Assembly: GCF_902806455.1 (NCBI RefSeq)
Contig: NZ_CADCWQ010000001.1
Span: 1 to 64,000, forward strand
Source of the DNA: Virgibacillus doumboii
GTDB taxonomy: Bacteria; Bacillota; Bacilli; Bacillales; Amphibacillaceae
DNA: 64,000 nucleotides
Direction: 5' to 3'
Position 1 is the stretch's first letter. Each line of letters opens with the position of its first letter. Below are positions 35,143-43,273 of this stretch, piece by piece. A program made the position numbers and the translations under genes. The notes beneath the pieces are model-generated. The model saw only the letters and a program-made list of their open reading frames with translations, did not search any database and was not told where the DNA came from.

Positions 35143-36030
35143 TTGGAAAAAGTGGGAGTAGTTGGCTGTGGCTTAATGGGGCACGGCATTGCTAAGAATT
35201 TATTGAAAAATAATTATACGGTTATGGTTTATGACATTGACCAAACAGCAGTTAAGCGGCTGGAAAGTATAGGAGCTATAGGTGCATCAAGTGTAAAAAT
35301 GATGGCAAAAGAAATAGACTGCCTTATTTTGTCATTGCCTACTCCTGAATTAGTGAGGAAAACGTTATTGGGCGATGGAACTATAAACGGGATGCGGGCA
35401 GGAACAAACATACTGGACATGAGCACCAACGATGTGGAAGTAACCCGTGAATTACACAATTATGCGAAAGAATACGAAATTGATTTTTTTGATTGTCCGT
35501 TAAGCGGTGGTCCAGCAGGTGCTGAAGCAGGTTCTCTAACAATTATGGTTGGAGGTAATGAAGCAGCATATTCAGCAATCCTGCCTGTATTAAATGCGAT
35601 TGGTGATCATATCGATTTTGTAGGTCCAAGTGGTGCCGGTCAGACAGTGAAGCTTTGTCACAATATGGTCGTTGGCGGTGTCATTACACTTTTAAGTGAA
35701 GCATTTTTAACTGGTGAAAAAGCAGGTGTTACAAAAGAAAAGGTTGCTTCCATTCTGCAGAAAGGGTCTGCGCAAACCAAAGTAATGGAAGTGTTTGGTC
35801 AAAACATTTTAAACGGGAGCTTTGAAGACGTTAAATTTTCACTTGCTAATATGACCAAGGATATTCACCTATATAGGAATTTAGCAGAAACACAACAAAT
35901 ACCAACTTATGTCAGCCAACCTGTGGATCAGCTTTATCAGATGGCTAAAGAGAAAGGGAGAGGAGGAGAGGATTCTTCAACTATTTATAATGTTTTAGCG
36001 GAAATGGGAGGTAAGTCTTTTATTAATTAG
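35143..36030 (+). CDS. Beta-hydroxyacid dehydrogenase (3-hydroxyisobutyrate dehydrogenase-like)
   Basis: A 295-residue NAD(P)-dependent enzyme. The Rossmann motif GVVGCGLMGHGIAKNL lies near the N terminus, the substrate motif is DCPLSGGPAGAEAGSLTIMV, and the catalytic Lys is in GAGQTVKLCHNMV. The family includes 3-hydroxyisobutyrate, 2-hydroxy-3-oxopropionate (GarR) and 3-hydroxypropionate dehydrogenases, so it interconverts a hydroxy acid and a semialdehyde. The adjacent ALDH could act on that semialdehyde. It starts with TTG behind GAAGGGTGATG. Confidence 0.85.
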   Translation: MEKVGVVGCGLMGHGIAKNLLKNNYTVMVYDIDQTAVKRLESIGAIGASSVKMMAKEIDCLILSLPTPELVRKTLLGDGTINGMRAGTNILDMSTNDVEVTRELHNYAKEYEIDFFDCPLSGGPAGAEAGSLTIMVGGNEAAYSAILPVLNAIGDHIDFVGPSGAGQTVKLCHNMVVGGVITLLSEAFLTGEKAGVTKEKVASILQKGSAQTKVMEVFGQNILNGSFEDVKFSLANMTKDIHLYRNLAETQQIPTYVSQPVDQLYQMAKEKGRGGEDSSTIYNVLAEMGGKSFIN

Positions 36031-36047
36031 TAAAAGGGGGCGTTTTC

Positions 36048-36887
36048 ATGAGTAGTGAAGTGGCTCAAGGGTTATGGAAGGACTGGCGGTTACATGCGCT
36101 TGTATTAATAATTGTTGTTATTACAGAGGCAATTGGAACGTTCAGTTTTACAATTGGTCCAGGTGTTATCATGCTTTTGCCAATGCTGTACGCTTTAATT
36201 ATTGGACTTATTTTATTTTTTACTCCAGTAGTTAAGGAAAAGCAGTCCAAAAATGCGGAGCCAATTATCGTATTGGGAGTAGCATTATTATTGGCTAAAA
36301 TTGGTGTGATTATCGGACCGTCATTGCCACAATTAATTGAAGCAGGACCTGCACTATTGCTGCAGGAATTTGGAAACCTTGGAACTATATTTTTAGCATT
36401 GCCAGTAGCTGTTTGGCTGGGATTAAAACGTGAAACGATTGGTATGACACACTCTGTAGCACGTGAACCAAACGTAGGTTTAATTATGGACAAATACGGA
36501 ATCAGTTCTCCAGAAGGAAGAGGTGTCATGGCAGTTTATATTTTTGGAACTGTTTTTGGCGCTGTGTTCATGGGGTTGATTTCCGGGTTCCTTGCAACAT
36601 TAACACCTTTACATCCCTTATCATTTGCGATGGCATCTGGTATCGGCAGCGGAAGTATGATGGCTGCAGCAAGTGGTTCACTGATCGCAGCATTTCCGGA
36701 TATGGAGACACAAATTGTTGCTTTTGCTGGGGCAAGTAACTTGTTGTCATTATCCACAGGTCTTTATGTAAGTATATTCATAGCTTTACCGTTAACAGAA
36801 AAACTTTATGCCTTGATGACAAGGCGTCGCAATAACCAAGGTAATGGGATTACAGAGGAAGATGACGAAAAGGTTATAACAAAATAA
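36048..36887 (+). CDS. DUF3100-family membrane protein
   Basis: A 279-residue protein with eight or so membrane segments. The cytoplasmic loop stretch REPNVGLIMDKYGISSPEGR and the later ASGIGSGSMMAAASGSL are typical of DUF3100. The family is uncharacterised but has the look of a transporter. AAAGGGGG precedes the ATG. It is followed 13 bp later by a small membrane protein and then by a carbamoylase gene, suggesting uptake of an N-carbamoyl compound or ureide (inference). Confidence 0.8.
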   Translation: MSSEVAQGLWKDWRLHALVLIIVVITEAIGTFSFTIGPGVIMLLPMLYALIIGLILFFTPVVKEKQSKNAEPIIVLGVALLLAKIGVIIGPSLPQLIEAGPALLLQEFGNLGTIFLALPVAVWLGLKRETIGMTHSVAREPNVGLIMDKYGISSPEGRGVMAVYIFGTVFGAVFMGLISGFLATLTPLHPLSFAMASGIGSGSMMAAASGSLIAAFPDMETQIVAFAGASNLLSLSTGLYVSIFIALPLTEKLYALMTRRRNNQGNGITEEDDEKVITK

Positions 36888-36900
36888 GGGGGGAGTTACC

Positions 36901-37353
36901 ATGTTAAAAAATATTCAGGAATGGACATTGTTGTTAGTGATATTCGGCTTCACTGCCTTATTAGGTAATTGGGCAGGCTATAATATTATGCCATTGGCAG
37001 CAGTACCTGGTATGATCATTCTAATTTTAGTCTGTCTTGCAGGATTTATTTTAAATAAACTGATACCGGTTAACTTCCCTAGTGTCGCTTACATTGCCAT
37101 TATCGGTGTGGTTATATCAATGCCTTGGATGCCGGGATCAGAAAAAGTAGTAGCGTGGACGTCCGAAGTACAACTTCTTGCACTTGCTACACCAATACTT
37201 GCCTATGCTGGTATTGCAATAGGCCGTTCATGGACAGATTTTATGCAGCTGGGATGGAAAACAATTGTAGTTGCCAGTTTGGTATTAGTAGGTACTTTTG
37301 TTGGATCTGCGGTTATTGCAGAACTGGTGCTGAAAATGCAGGGTATAATTTAA
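36901..37353 (+). CDS. Small membrane protein, probable partner of DUF3100 protein
   Basis: A 150-residue protein with four or five hydrophobic segments (PLAAVPGMIILILVCLAGFI and LLALATPILAYAGIAIGRSW). It is preceded by AAGGGGGGAG and follows the DUF3100 gene by 13 bp, so the two are almost certainly made together and may form one carrier. No named family was recognised. A DUF3100/small-subunit pair parallels the DUF5058 pair 7 kb upstream. Confidence 0.75.
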   Translation: MLKNIQEWTLLLVIFGFTALLGNWAGYNIMPLAAVPGMIILILVCLAGFILNKLIPVNFPSVAYIAIIGVVISMPWMPGSEKVVAWTSEVQLLALATPILAYAGIAIGRSWTDFMQLGWKTIVVASLVLVGTFVGSAVIAELVLKMQGII

Positions 37354-37425
37354 TAGGAGAAATAATGCCTCTTATCTAAGGGGCATTTTTAAATGATGGA
37401 TATTTAACAATAGGAGGAGGATTCT

Positions 37426-38730
37426 ATGTCACCGATTCATGAAATAAATATTTTCAAAGAATTAATGCAAGACTATGATCGTAATCTGGACCATTCCGGT
37501 ATCAACGGAGATCGGATTGCAAAGCGGCTCTATGAGCTATCACAAATTGGAATGACAGCAGATGGAGGGGTGATGCGACCTGGCTTTTCGGGAGAGGAAA
37601 AAGATGCAAAGCAGCTGGTTAAAGGATGGATGAGAGAAGCAGGATTGGAAGTGTCAGAGGATGGCGCTGGTAATGTTATAGGAAGAATGAATGGCATAAA
37701 CAATGATGTCCCTGCAATTGCATCCGGTTCCCATGTAGACAGCGTGCCAAACGGAGGCCACTTCGATGGGCCTGTTGGGGTCCTGGCTGCGCTTGAGGTT
37801 GTAGCAGCCTGGAAGGAAACCAATTATTCAGTAAAGAAACCATATGAAGTAATTGTTTTCTCAGATGAGGAAGGCTCACGGTTTAATAGCGGATTAACCG
37901 GTAGTATGGCAATGACAGGTGAAGCTGATTTTAATGAAAATAAAGACCTTATTGATTATGATGGCAAATCATTTGAAAATGTGCTTCGGGCGTATGGAAG
38001 CGACCCGCAAAAATTCCAGGAATCAAAAAGAGATTTAAAAGAAATAGAGACGTTTGCAGAAGTTCATATTGAGCAAGGAAAGAAACTGGAAAAGGAAAAT
38101 CTTCCGGTGGGGATTGTCAGTGGTATTGCCGGACCGGCGTGGTTGCAGGTGACTTTTATTGGACAAGCGGGACATGCCGGTAACACACCAATGATTGGCC
38201 GAAAAGACCCGATGGTGGCAGCTGCCGCGTTTGTTCAACGTATTGAAAGTTTTCCGGGAAAAGTAAGTGATTCATCTGTAGCAACAGTCGGGAAGGTTAA
38301 TGTTTATCCAAATGGTATTAATGTAATCCCGGAGAAAGTAGAACTCAGTGTTGATGCCCGTGATATACATGAGCACACAAGGGATGAACTACTGGAAATG
38401 ATTGTTCAGGAAGCAGAATCGATCGCAGAAAACAGAGGAATTACTTGCGATATTAACCCAACAACAAAAATAAAGCCCATCCCAATAAAAAAAGAACTGC
38501 AGGATAAATTAGCCGCTGCTGTTTTAAAAAATGATATAAAACCTTCTTATGTTCCAAGTGGAGCAGGCCATGATGCGATGATTTTGGGAAGGCATATTCC
38601 GGTGGCAATGCTGTTTGTCAGGAGTAAAGATGGAATTAGCCATAATCCGAAAGAATGGTCGTCGCTTAATGATATCGTAAGTGCAATTCACGTCTTGAAA
38701 GACTATGTTGAAACCTTGATGGCTGATTAA
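37426..38730 (+). CDS. Zn-dependent N-carbamoyl amino acid hydrolase (M20 family)
   Basis: A 434-residue M20-family amidohydrolase. Zinc ligands are visible in SGSHVDSVPNGGHFDGPVG, SDEEGSRF and EVHIEQG, and the dimerisation domain follows. This group includes allantoate amidohydrolase, N-carbamoyl-L-amino acid hydrolase and beta-ureidopropionase, which release CO2 and ammonia from ureido acids. TAGGAGGAGG precedes the ATG. As the last gene of the set with DUF3100, ALDH and the hydroxyacid dehydrogenase, it may start degradation of an imported ureide; the substrate is not determined. Confidence 0.85.
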   Translation: MSPIHEINIFKELMQDYDRNLDHSGINGDRIAKRLYELSQIGMTADGGVMRPGFSGEEKDAKQLVKGWMREAGLEVSEDGAGNVIGRMNGINNDVPAIASGSHVDSVPNGGHFDGPVGVLAALEVVAAWKETNYSVKKPYEVIVFSDEEGSRFNSGLTGSMAMTGEADFNENKDLIDYDGKSFENVLRAYGSDPQKFQESKRDLKEIETFAEVHIEQGKKLEKENLPVGIVSGIAGPAWLQVTFIGQAGHAGNTPMIGRKDPMVAAAAFVQRIESFPGKVSDSSVATVGKVNVYPNGINVIPEKVELSVDARDIHEHTRDELLEMIVQEAESIAENRGITCDINPTTKIKPIPIKKELQDKLAAAVLKNDIKPSYVPSGAGHDAMILGRHIPVAMLFVRSKDGISHNPKEWSSLNDIVSAIHVLKDYVETLMAD

Positions 38731-38852
38731 TGTTGGAAGGTATTTTGAAGCGTAAAGGCATTTGAAATAGCAAAATAAGTCCAAACACAGCCGCATTCTG
38801 TGTTTGGACTTATTAATCGTAATGAAGTACAACAATAAGAGAGTAGATACCT

Positions 38853-39332
38853 TTATGACAGTTCTTTTATAAGCCAAGTGTCCATCGTATTATGCGCTGA
38901 ACCATCCAGTGCGCTTTCAAGTTGTTGGAAACCAAATTGAATGTAGAGGCTGTTGGCCGCCTGGAGTTTCTCCATTGTTTCCAGATAACAGTGGGTATAA
39001 TATTTTTTGGAGAAGTTGAGTGCTACTTTCATCAATTCCTTCGATAGCCCTATTCCTTGAGCAGCGGGTGTGATGTATAGCTTTTGCAGCTCACAAACCC
39101 CCGTTTTTTCCCAGAATGGTGCAATACCAACACCACCAACCACTTCATCTTGTTCATTCACCGCAACCCAATACGTTGCGTTTGATTGCTGCTTATAAAA
39201 TTGTGCTAAATTACGCAGCTGGGGATCAAAATAGGCCGTTCCTGGAATGTCTAAGTCAAATGATTCTAGGGAGCGTTTAATAATTTGCTCCATCGATTTA
39301 TTGTCCTTTTCTTCAATTTCGCGAATATGCAT
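38853..39332 (-). CDS. GNAT-family N-acetyltransferase
   Basis: About 159 residues of the GNAT fold. The acetyl-CoA binding motif A reads LQKLYITPAAQGIGLSKELM (Q-x-x-G-x-G form), and the later NSLYIQFGFQQLE is motif B. GGAGGTAGTCTGG places the start at the ATG at 39332; an upstream TTG at 39347 is also possible. Substrate unknown. It is convergent with the carbamoylase gene and upstream of nothing obvious; the methyltransferase gene behind it has the same orientation. Confidence 0.8.
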   Translation of the reverse strand: MHIREIEEKDNKSMEQIIKRSLESFDLDIPGTAYFDPQLRNLAQFYKQQSNATYWVAVNEQDEVVGGVGIAPFWEKTGVCELQKLYITPAAQGIGLSKELMKVALNFSKKYYTHCYLETMEKLQAANSLYIQFGFQQLESALDGSAHNTMDTWLIKELS

Positions 39333-39427
39333 CCAGACTACCTCCAAAGTGATCTCCTCTTTTTAAAGCACTGACGGTGGTTTTTCTTTTCCCTATGAAG
39401 TGCAGGGACGGTTTTCATGCTTCAGGA

Positions 39428-40024
39428 TCACTTAATACTGCTGCATATAAACATAGAGGCGTCCTGATTCATAAAAATCCGATGACCATGATGGAATGTT
39501 TTCACTTCATTTGATTTAAACCCAACTTCAGTCAAATCCTTTTTCAATTCTTCATGCGAAAAACCGTTATGAACCTTTGGGTGATTTATTTTATCGTTTT
39601 TGTCAAAATCAACAATAATCAGCTTGCCGCCATTATTTAAAACGTTAAACAATGCTTGTAAAATTTTTTCGGTATCCGGAATATGAAGAAGGACCAGTGA
39701 CATTAAAATGATGTCTGCCTTCCGTTCAGGTGTTTCTTGGGTGAAATCTGAATTAAGTATGTTTGCGCTGGTAATTTCTTTGCGGGAAATCTTAGCTTTT
39801 GCAACATCCAGCATTTGCTGTGATGAATCAACCAGCAAAACAGAATCGACTAAATCTGTTAATTCCAAACTAACTAGACCAGTACCACTACCATAGTCGA
39901 TTAAAGATTTTGATTTACTATGTTGTAATTTTGGTCTTACTTCCTCAACGATAACGTTAGCCAATTCAATTCTGTCTTCTGTATCATATCTTTTTGCAAT
40001 CTGTTCAAAAACGTTATTGTCCAT
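39428..40024 (-). CDS. Class I SAM-dependent methyltransferase
   Basis: A 198-residue methyltransferase with motif I LIDYGSGTGLVSLEL, an acidic residue after beta-2 (VLLVDSSQQML), motif II ILMSLVLLHI and a final HHGHRIFMNQ region. Length and motifs fit the Methyltransf_11/25 group, whose substrates vary. GGAGAATGAAAT precedes the ATG. It stands about 95 bp upstream of the GNAT gene. Confidence 0.8.
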   Translation of the reverse strand: MDNNVFEQIAKRYDTEDRIELANVIVEEVRPKLQHSKSKSLIDYGSGTGLVSLELTDLVDSVLLVDSSQQMLDVAKAKISRKEITSANILNSDFTQETPERKADIILMSLVLLHIPDTEKILQALFNVLNNGGKLIIVDFDKNDKINHPKVHNGFSHEELKKDLTEVGFKSNEVKTFHHGHRIFMNQDASMFICSSIK

Positions 40025-40342
40025 ATTTCATTCTCCTATTTATAGTAACTATACCTGCATAGTGGTCATTATAGCAAAAATCAATACCTTAAGGCACGAT
40101 TCTCCCTCTTAAATCCTTTGGCTCAGACCCTGGTGGTGCGGTAAGGAATATACCATATGAATAAATATATAGACTCTTTCACTATTATAATCGAAGCAAA
40201 GTTGAAAAAAGTGGCATTGTCTATTGAAAAAAATTATTATTTTTTATGCCACCAAATCGATGCGGGATACGATTATAGATATGAAGAGAGTATTTATAAG
40301 GGGGGGTGCGCGCGGAGCCTTTTCGGGGCGGGAAGAGGATTG
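40025..40342. other. Intergenic region, no gene supported
   Basis: About 320 bp. A plus-strand frame from 40157 to 40423 has no ribosome-binding site and runs antisense into the next gene, so I do not accept it. A G-rich spot near 40299-40330 (GGGGGGG...GGGGCGGG) is the only compositional oddity. Confidence 0.4.
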
Positions 40343-40660
40343 TCACTCCCCACTTCGATGATAAATCACCCAAGTATGGTTATTTTCATCAATCATAATG
40401 GAGTCCTTATCGGGATGAATTGATGGCGCTATACTGCTTTCGAGATAGTTGATGCAGTGACGCAGCAGCTGGTTTTGTTTGCTGCTCAGTTCCTCCCGTT
40501 GTTTTGTTAGACTGTCGATCTGTTCGGTCATAAAGGTTAACTGGACTGTCAGATGTTTCACCTGATCGGCGTCGTCTGGTTTCATCATGCCCAGGTAAAT
40601 GCCATGTTTATTAACTTGGTTATCGTTTGCGGCTGTATCTTGTTTCGTGATTCTTTCCAT
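40343..40660 (-). CDS. Hypothetical protein with coiled coil
   Basis: About 105 residues from the ATG at 40660; a GTG at 40684 would add eight. The middle (VKHLTVQLTFMTEQIDSLTK then QREELSSKQNQLLRH) has heptad spacing and should form a coiled coil. The end (SIMIDENNHTWVIYHRSGE) is a short beta-like tail. I do not recognise the family. Neither start has a strong ribosome-binding site. It stands alone between the methyltransferase and an SDR gene. Confidence 0.45.
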   Translation of the reverse strand: MERITKQDTAANDNQVNKHGIYLGMMKPDDADQVKHLTVQLTFMTEQIDSLTKQREELSSKQNQLLRHCINYLESSIAPSIHPDKDSIMIDENNHTWVIYHRSGE

Positions 40661-40924
40661 TGATCTACCGGTAAAATAGTCCACAATTATTATTCAATCA
40701 TATCCCTCCTTCACCATCAGCATACAAACGCTATTTATTGTTTGCTACGGTGTGTAAATGGGATAAATTAGGTGAGGTAATCTGAAGAAAGTGCTCCCAA
40801 AAGGTAGGCCGCAACTCTATTCAAGCATATTCCACCAATTTATTCTGAATTAAGGATATAATTAATATAGACAGAGATTAAAGTTCTTTGTTTTTATCAA
40901 ACTAACATCAGGAGGCGATTATTC

Positions 40925-41695
40925 ATGGCTAGATTAGATGGTAAGGTAGCAGTAGTTACAGGAGTAGGTTCCGGTATGGGACGAGCTACTGCAAAGTTAT
41001 ATGCAAAAGAAGGCGCAAAGGTTGTTTTGGCGGAATTCAATGAAAAAACAATGAATGAAACCCTGGAAGATATTAAATCAGCGGGTGGAGAAGCAGTAGA
41101 AATCCGCACTGATGTTTCCAAAGAAGAAGATGTCAACGCAATGATTCAAAAAGCATTGGATGACTACGGAAAACTGGATGTTGTGGCTAACATTGCCGGT
41201 ATTTTTGATGGCATGGCGTCTGTCGAAAATACATCTAATGAATTGTTTGAACGTGTGATGGGTGTAAACTTAGCTGGTCAATTCTATGCTTCCCGTAAAG
41301 CGGTTGAGGTATTTAATAAGCAAGAAACTGGGGGAACACTTGTTAATGTTGCATCTGTAGCCGGCTGGTTAGGTTCACGGGGCGGTGCTGCATATACGAT
41401 GTCTAAACACGCATCAATCGGTCTGGTAAGAAACATTGCTGCGTTCTATGGTTCACATGGTGAAGGAAAAATCCGTGCCAACATTATCGCACCAGGTTCT
41501 ATTTCAACCGGCATGACACCTGATGACCCTTCTTCCTTGGATAAACTCGGAATGGAAACTTATGCACAACTTGGTGAATATCAAACTGGAGTTCCTGAAG
41601 ATATTGCAAATGCTGCTTTATTTTTAGCATCTGATGAATCTAATTTTATTAATGGTGACGTAATAACAGTTGATGCTGGTTGGACTGTCCGATAA
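40925..41695 (+). CDS. SDR-family oxidoreductase
   Basis: A 256-residue short-chain dehydrogenase with TGVGSGMG, the AEF acidic switch after beta-2, NIAG in place of the usual NNAG, the catalytic NVASVAG, YTMSKHA and a C-terminal ITVDAGWTVR. CAGGAGGCGATTATTC precedes the ATG and TATAAT at about 40855 may be the -10. It appears monocistronic, with a repeat-A hairpin after it. Substrate unknown. Confidence 0.83.
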   Translation: MARLDGKVAVVTGVGSGMGRATAKLYAKEGAKVVLAEFNEKTMNETLEDIKSAGGEAVEIRTDVSKEEDVNAMIQKALDDYGKLDVVANIAGIFDGMASVENTSNELFERVMGVNLAGQFYASRKAVEVFNKQETGGTLVNVASVAGWLGSRGGAAYTMSKHASIGLVRNIAAFYGSHGEGKIRANIIAPGSISTGMTPDDPSSLDKLGMETYAQLGEYQTGVPEDIANAALFLASDESNFINGDVITVDAGWTVR

Positions 41696-41741
41696 TAATT
41701 CATCTTTACTCTATTTTAATACAAGATATGAAGTAAAAACT

Positions 41742-41798
41742 GAAAGGGTCAGCTCCTCCACAGTGCTAAAGAGTTAGCGTTGTGGGGGACTGACCTTG
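41742..41798. repeat. Dispersed repeat family A, copy 3
   Basis: GAAAGGGTCAGCTCCTCCAC, then AGTGCTAAAGAGTTAGCGTT and GTGGGGGACTGACCTT. The two outer arms are complementary, and the inner GCTAA/TTAGC adds a second short stem. It lies about 46 bp after the SDR stop and probably ends its mRNA. Confidence 0.85.
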
Positions 41799-42497
41799 AA
41801 AACTCCCTGCAATGTATTTTTACCATATTAGAGACATCGAAATTTCATATCTATACCTTTTCTATGTTCGTAAACTGAGTTTGTACATTTTATGTATGTA
41901 CAAACTTGGATTTTAGTAAGATTATGCATGAATCAGTGGTCTTGACTTTTGTACCAAACTGGATTATTTTATATCTAAACCCATACTTAGTTAGAAAAAG
42001 TGCAATAAGATGGCAACGATTAATTGAAAATAATAGACTCCTTTACTAAACCCCTCTTGAGAAACTATAAAGACTTACTATTACTCCAACGTACGATATA
42101 AAATTCAATGTATTAATCAAAAAAAAGAGTGTTAGAGAAATAATGCTGTCCCTCTTAGCAATAACTACAGATATATTCCTATGAATCAGGTATATGTAAT
42201 GATGGATGATACCCTGGAACATATCGCTCGTGTAGTCGCGTGATTTTTCAGACATTAACCAAGTGGTCTGGTCGCCGAAAAAATCTGATCCTGTTTCCCC
42301 GGACTTGTGGTTGCAGGGGCGAATGGATGCAGTTAAAGGAATACTATCAACACCCTGGTAAAAAACAATTCAAATATAATCTGGTATCACAAAATAATTT
42401 AGACTTAAAAATTGTTGAAGAAACAGCAGAAATTATAAGAAAATTATTCTTGATTGCTGGGTATAAATAGATTTGATAAGAAATGAGGTCTATCATA
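41799..42497. other. Intergenic region with hairpin and a possible gene remnant
   Basis: About 700 bp with no intact gene accepted. TTTGTACAT (41881-41889) and ATGTACAAA (41898-41906) form an inverted repeat with an 8-base centre. At about 42246-42363 a plus-strand frame without a start reads FSDINQVVWSPKKSDPVSPD, then LWLQGRMDAVKGILSTPW and a stop. It looks like genuine protein sequence, perhaps a remnant, but I cannot assign it. Confidence 0.35.
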
Positions 42498-43145
42498 ATG
42501 GACGAACTTATAAAAGAATTGATTATTGAACTTCAGGGGTTTAGAAAAGAAACCAACCAACGATTTGACCGAATGGAGGAATGGCAAGGGAAAGCGGACG
42601 AGCGATTTGACCAAATGGAGGAATGGCAAGGGAAAGCGGACGAGCGATTTGACCGAATGGAGGAATGGCAAGGGAAAGCGGACGAGCGATTTGACCGAAT
42701 GAAGGAATGGCAAGGGAAAGCGGACGAACGATTTGACCGGATGGAAGAGTGGCAGGGAGAAGCGAACGAACGATTTGACCGGATGGAAGAGTGGCAGGGA
42801 GAAGCGAACGAACGATTTGACCGGATGGAAGAGTGGCAGGGAGAAGCGAACGAACGGTTTGATCGAGTGGATGAGTGGCAGGAAGGAGCCAGCGCCCGAT
42901 TTGATCGAGTGGATGAGTGGCAAGATGGAGCCACCAAACGATTTGACCGATTAGATGAAGGGCAACAAGAACTTAAGGAAATTATTAAACATAACGCAAC
43001 TTTAATGTCGGAAAATTTTACGGATATCCGTAAGGATTTACGTATCAAAACGCAAGATACCCATGCAGATGTTAATCTTCTTTTTAAAGAAATGGAAGGG
43101 ATAAAACGAAAAACTAATAAAATCGAGCAGAAGATTAATAAATAA
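42498..43145 (+). CDS. 14-residue-repeat coiled-coil protein
   Basis: A 215-residue protein. After a short helical start (MDELIKELIIELQGFRKETN) come nine consecutive 14-residue units of the form RFDRMEEWQGKADE, then a tenth diverged unit. A C-terminal helical region follows (ITLM-free, rich in Lys and Asn; IKRKTNKIEQKINK at the end). Fourteen residues are two heptads, so a long rod-like coiled coil is expected. It resembles phage-tail or toxin-linked coiled-coil proteins with RFDRxE repeats, but no function can be given. ATG 42498 follows TGAGG by 9 bases. A repeat-A hairpin lies just after it. Confidence 0.7.
   Translation: MDELIKELIIELQGFRKETNQRFDRMEEWQGKADERFDQMEEWQGKADERFDRMEEWQGKADERFDRMKEWQGKADERFDRMEEWQGEANERFDRMEEWQGEANERFDRMEEWQGEANERFDRVDEWQEGASARFDRVDEWQDGATKRFDRLDEGQQELKEIIKHNATLMSENFTDIRKDLRIKTQDTHADVNLLFKEMEGIKRKTNKIEQKINK
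42561..42980 (+). repeat. 42-bp tandem repeat inside the coiled-coil gene
   Basis: Nine full 42-bp units and a diverged tenth begin with CGATTTGACCGAATGGAGGA or close variants. Units 1-4 are nearly identical, units 5-7 form a second near-identical group, and units 8-9 a third. The grouping suggests recent local duplication and a copy number that varies between strains. Confidence 0.9.
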
Positions 43146-43151
43146 TTGTAT

Positions 43152-43207
43152 GAAAGGGTCAGTCCCCCACTGTGCTAACGTGTTAGCGTTGCGGAGGACT
43201 GACCCTA
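43152..43207. repeat. Dispersed repeat family A, copy 4
   Basis: GAAAGGGTCAGTCCCCCACT, then GTGCTAACGTGTTAGCGTTG and CGGAGGACTGACCC. It is the most symmetrical copy of the family, placed 7 bp after the coiled-coil gene and likely its terminator. Confidence 0.85.
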
Positions 43208-43239
43208 TTATTTATGTGGGCTATTTGCTGCTGATCAAT

Positions 43240-43273
43240 ATTCGACAAAATTCGGGAAGTGACAGGCACCCTC
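43240..43273 (-). repeat. Dispersed repeat family B, copy 1
   Basis: On the minus strand, GGTGCCTGTCACTTCCCGAA then TTTTGTCGAATATT. It abuts the betA stop: the TGA is followed by GGGTGCC. The other copies are at 48757, 50740, 56468, 57877 and 62518. Confidence 0.85.

Noticed and set aside
40157..40423. Plus-strand gene of 88 codons
   Set aside because: No ribosome-binding site, a composition unlike a protein in its second half, and overlap antisense to the minus-strand coiled-coil gene.
42444..43048. Two long open frames on the minus strand across the coiled-coil gene (159 and 171 codons)
   Set aside because: They exist because the 42-bp unit is a multiple of three. The products are low-complexity Ser/Arg or Pro/Phe repeats without ribosome sites, while the plus frame has a good start and a sensible heptad pattern.
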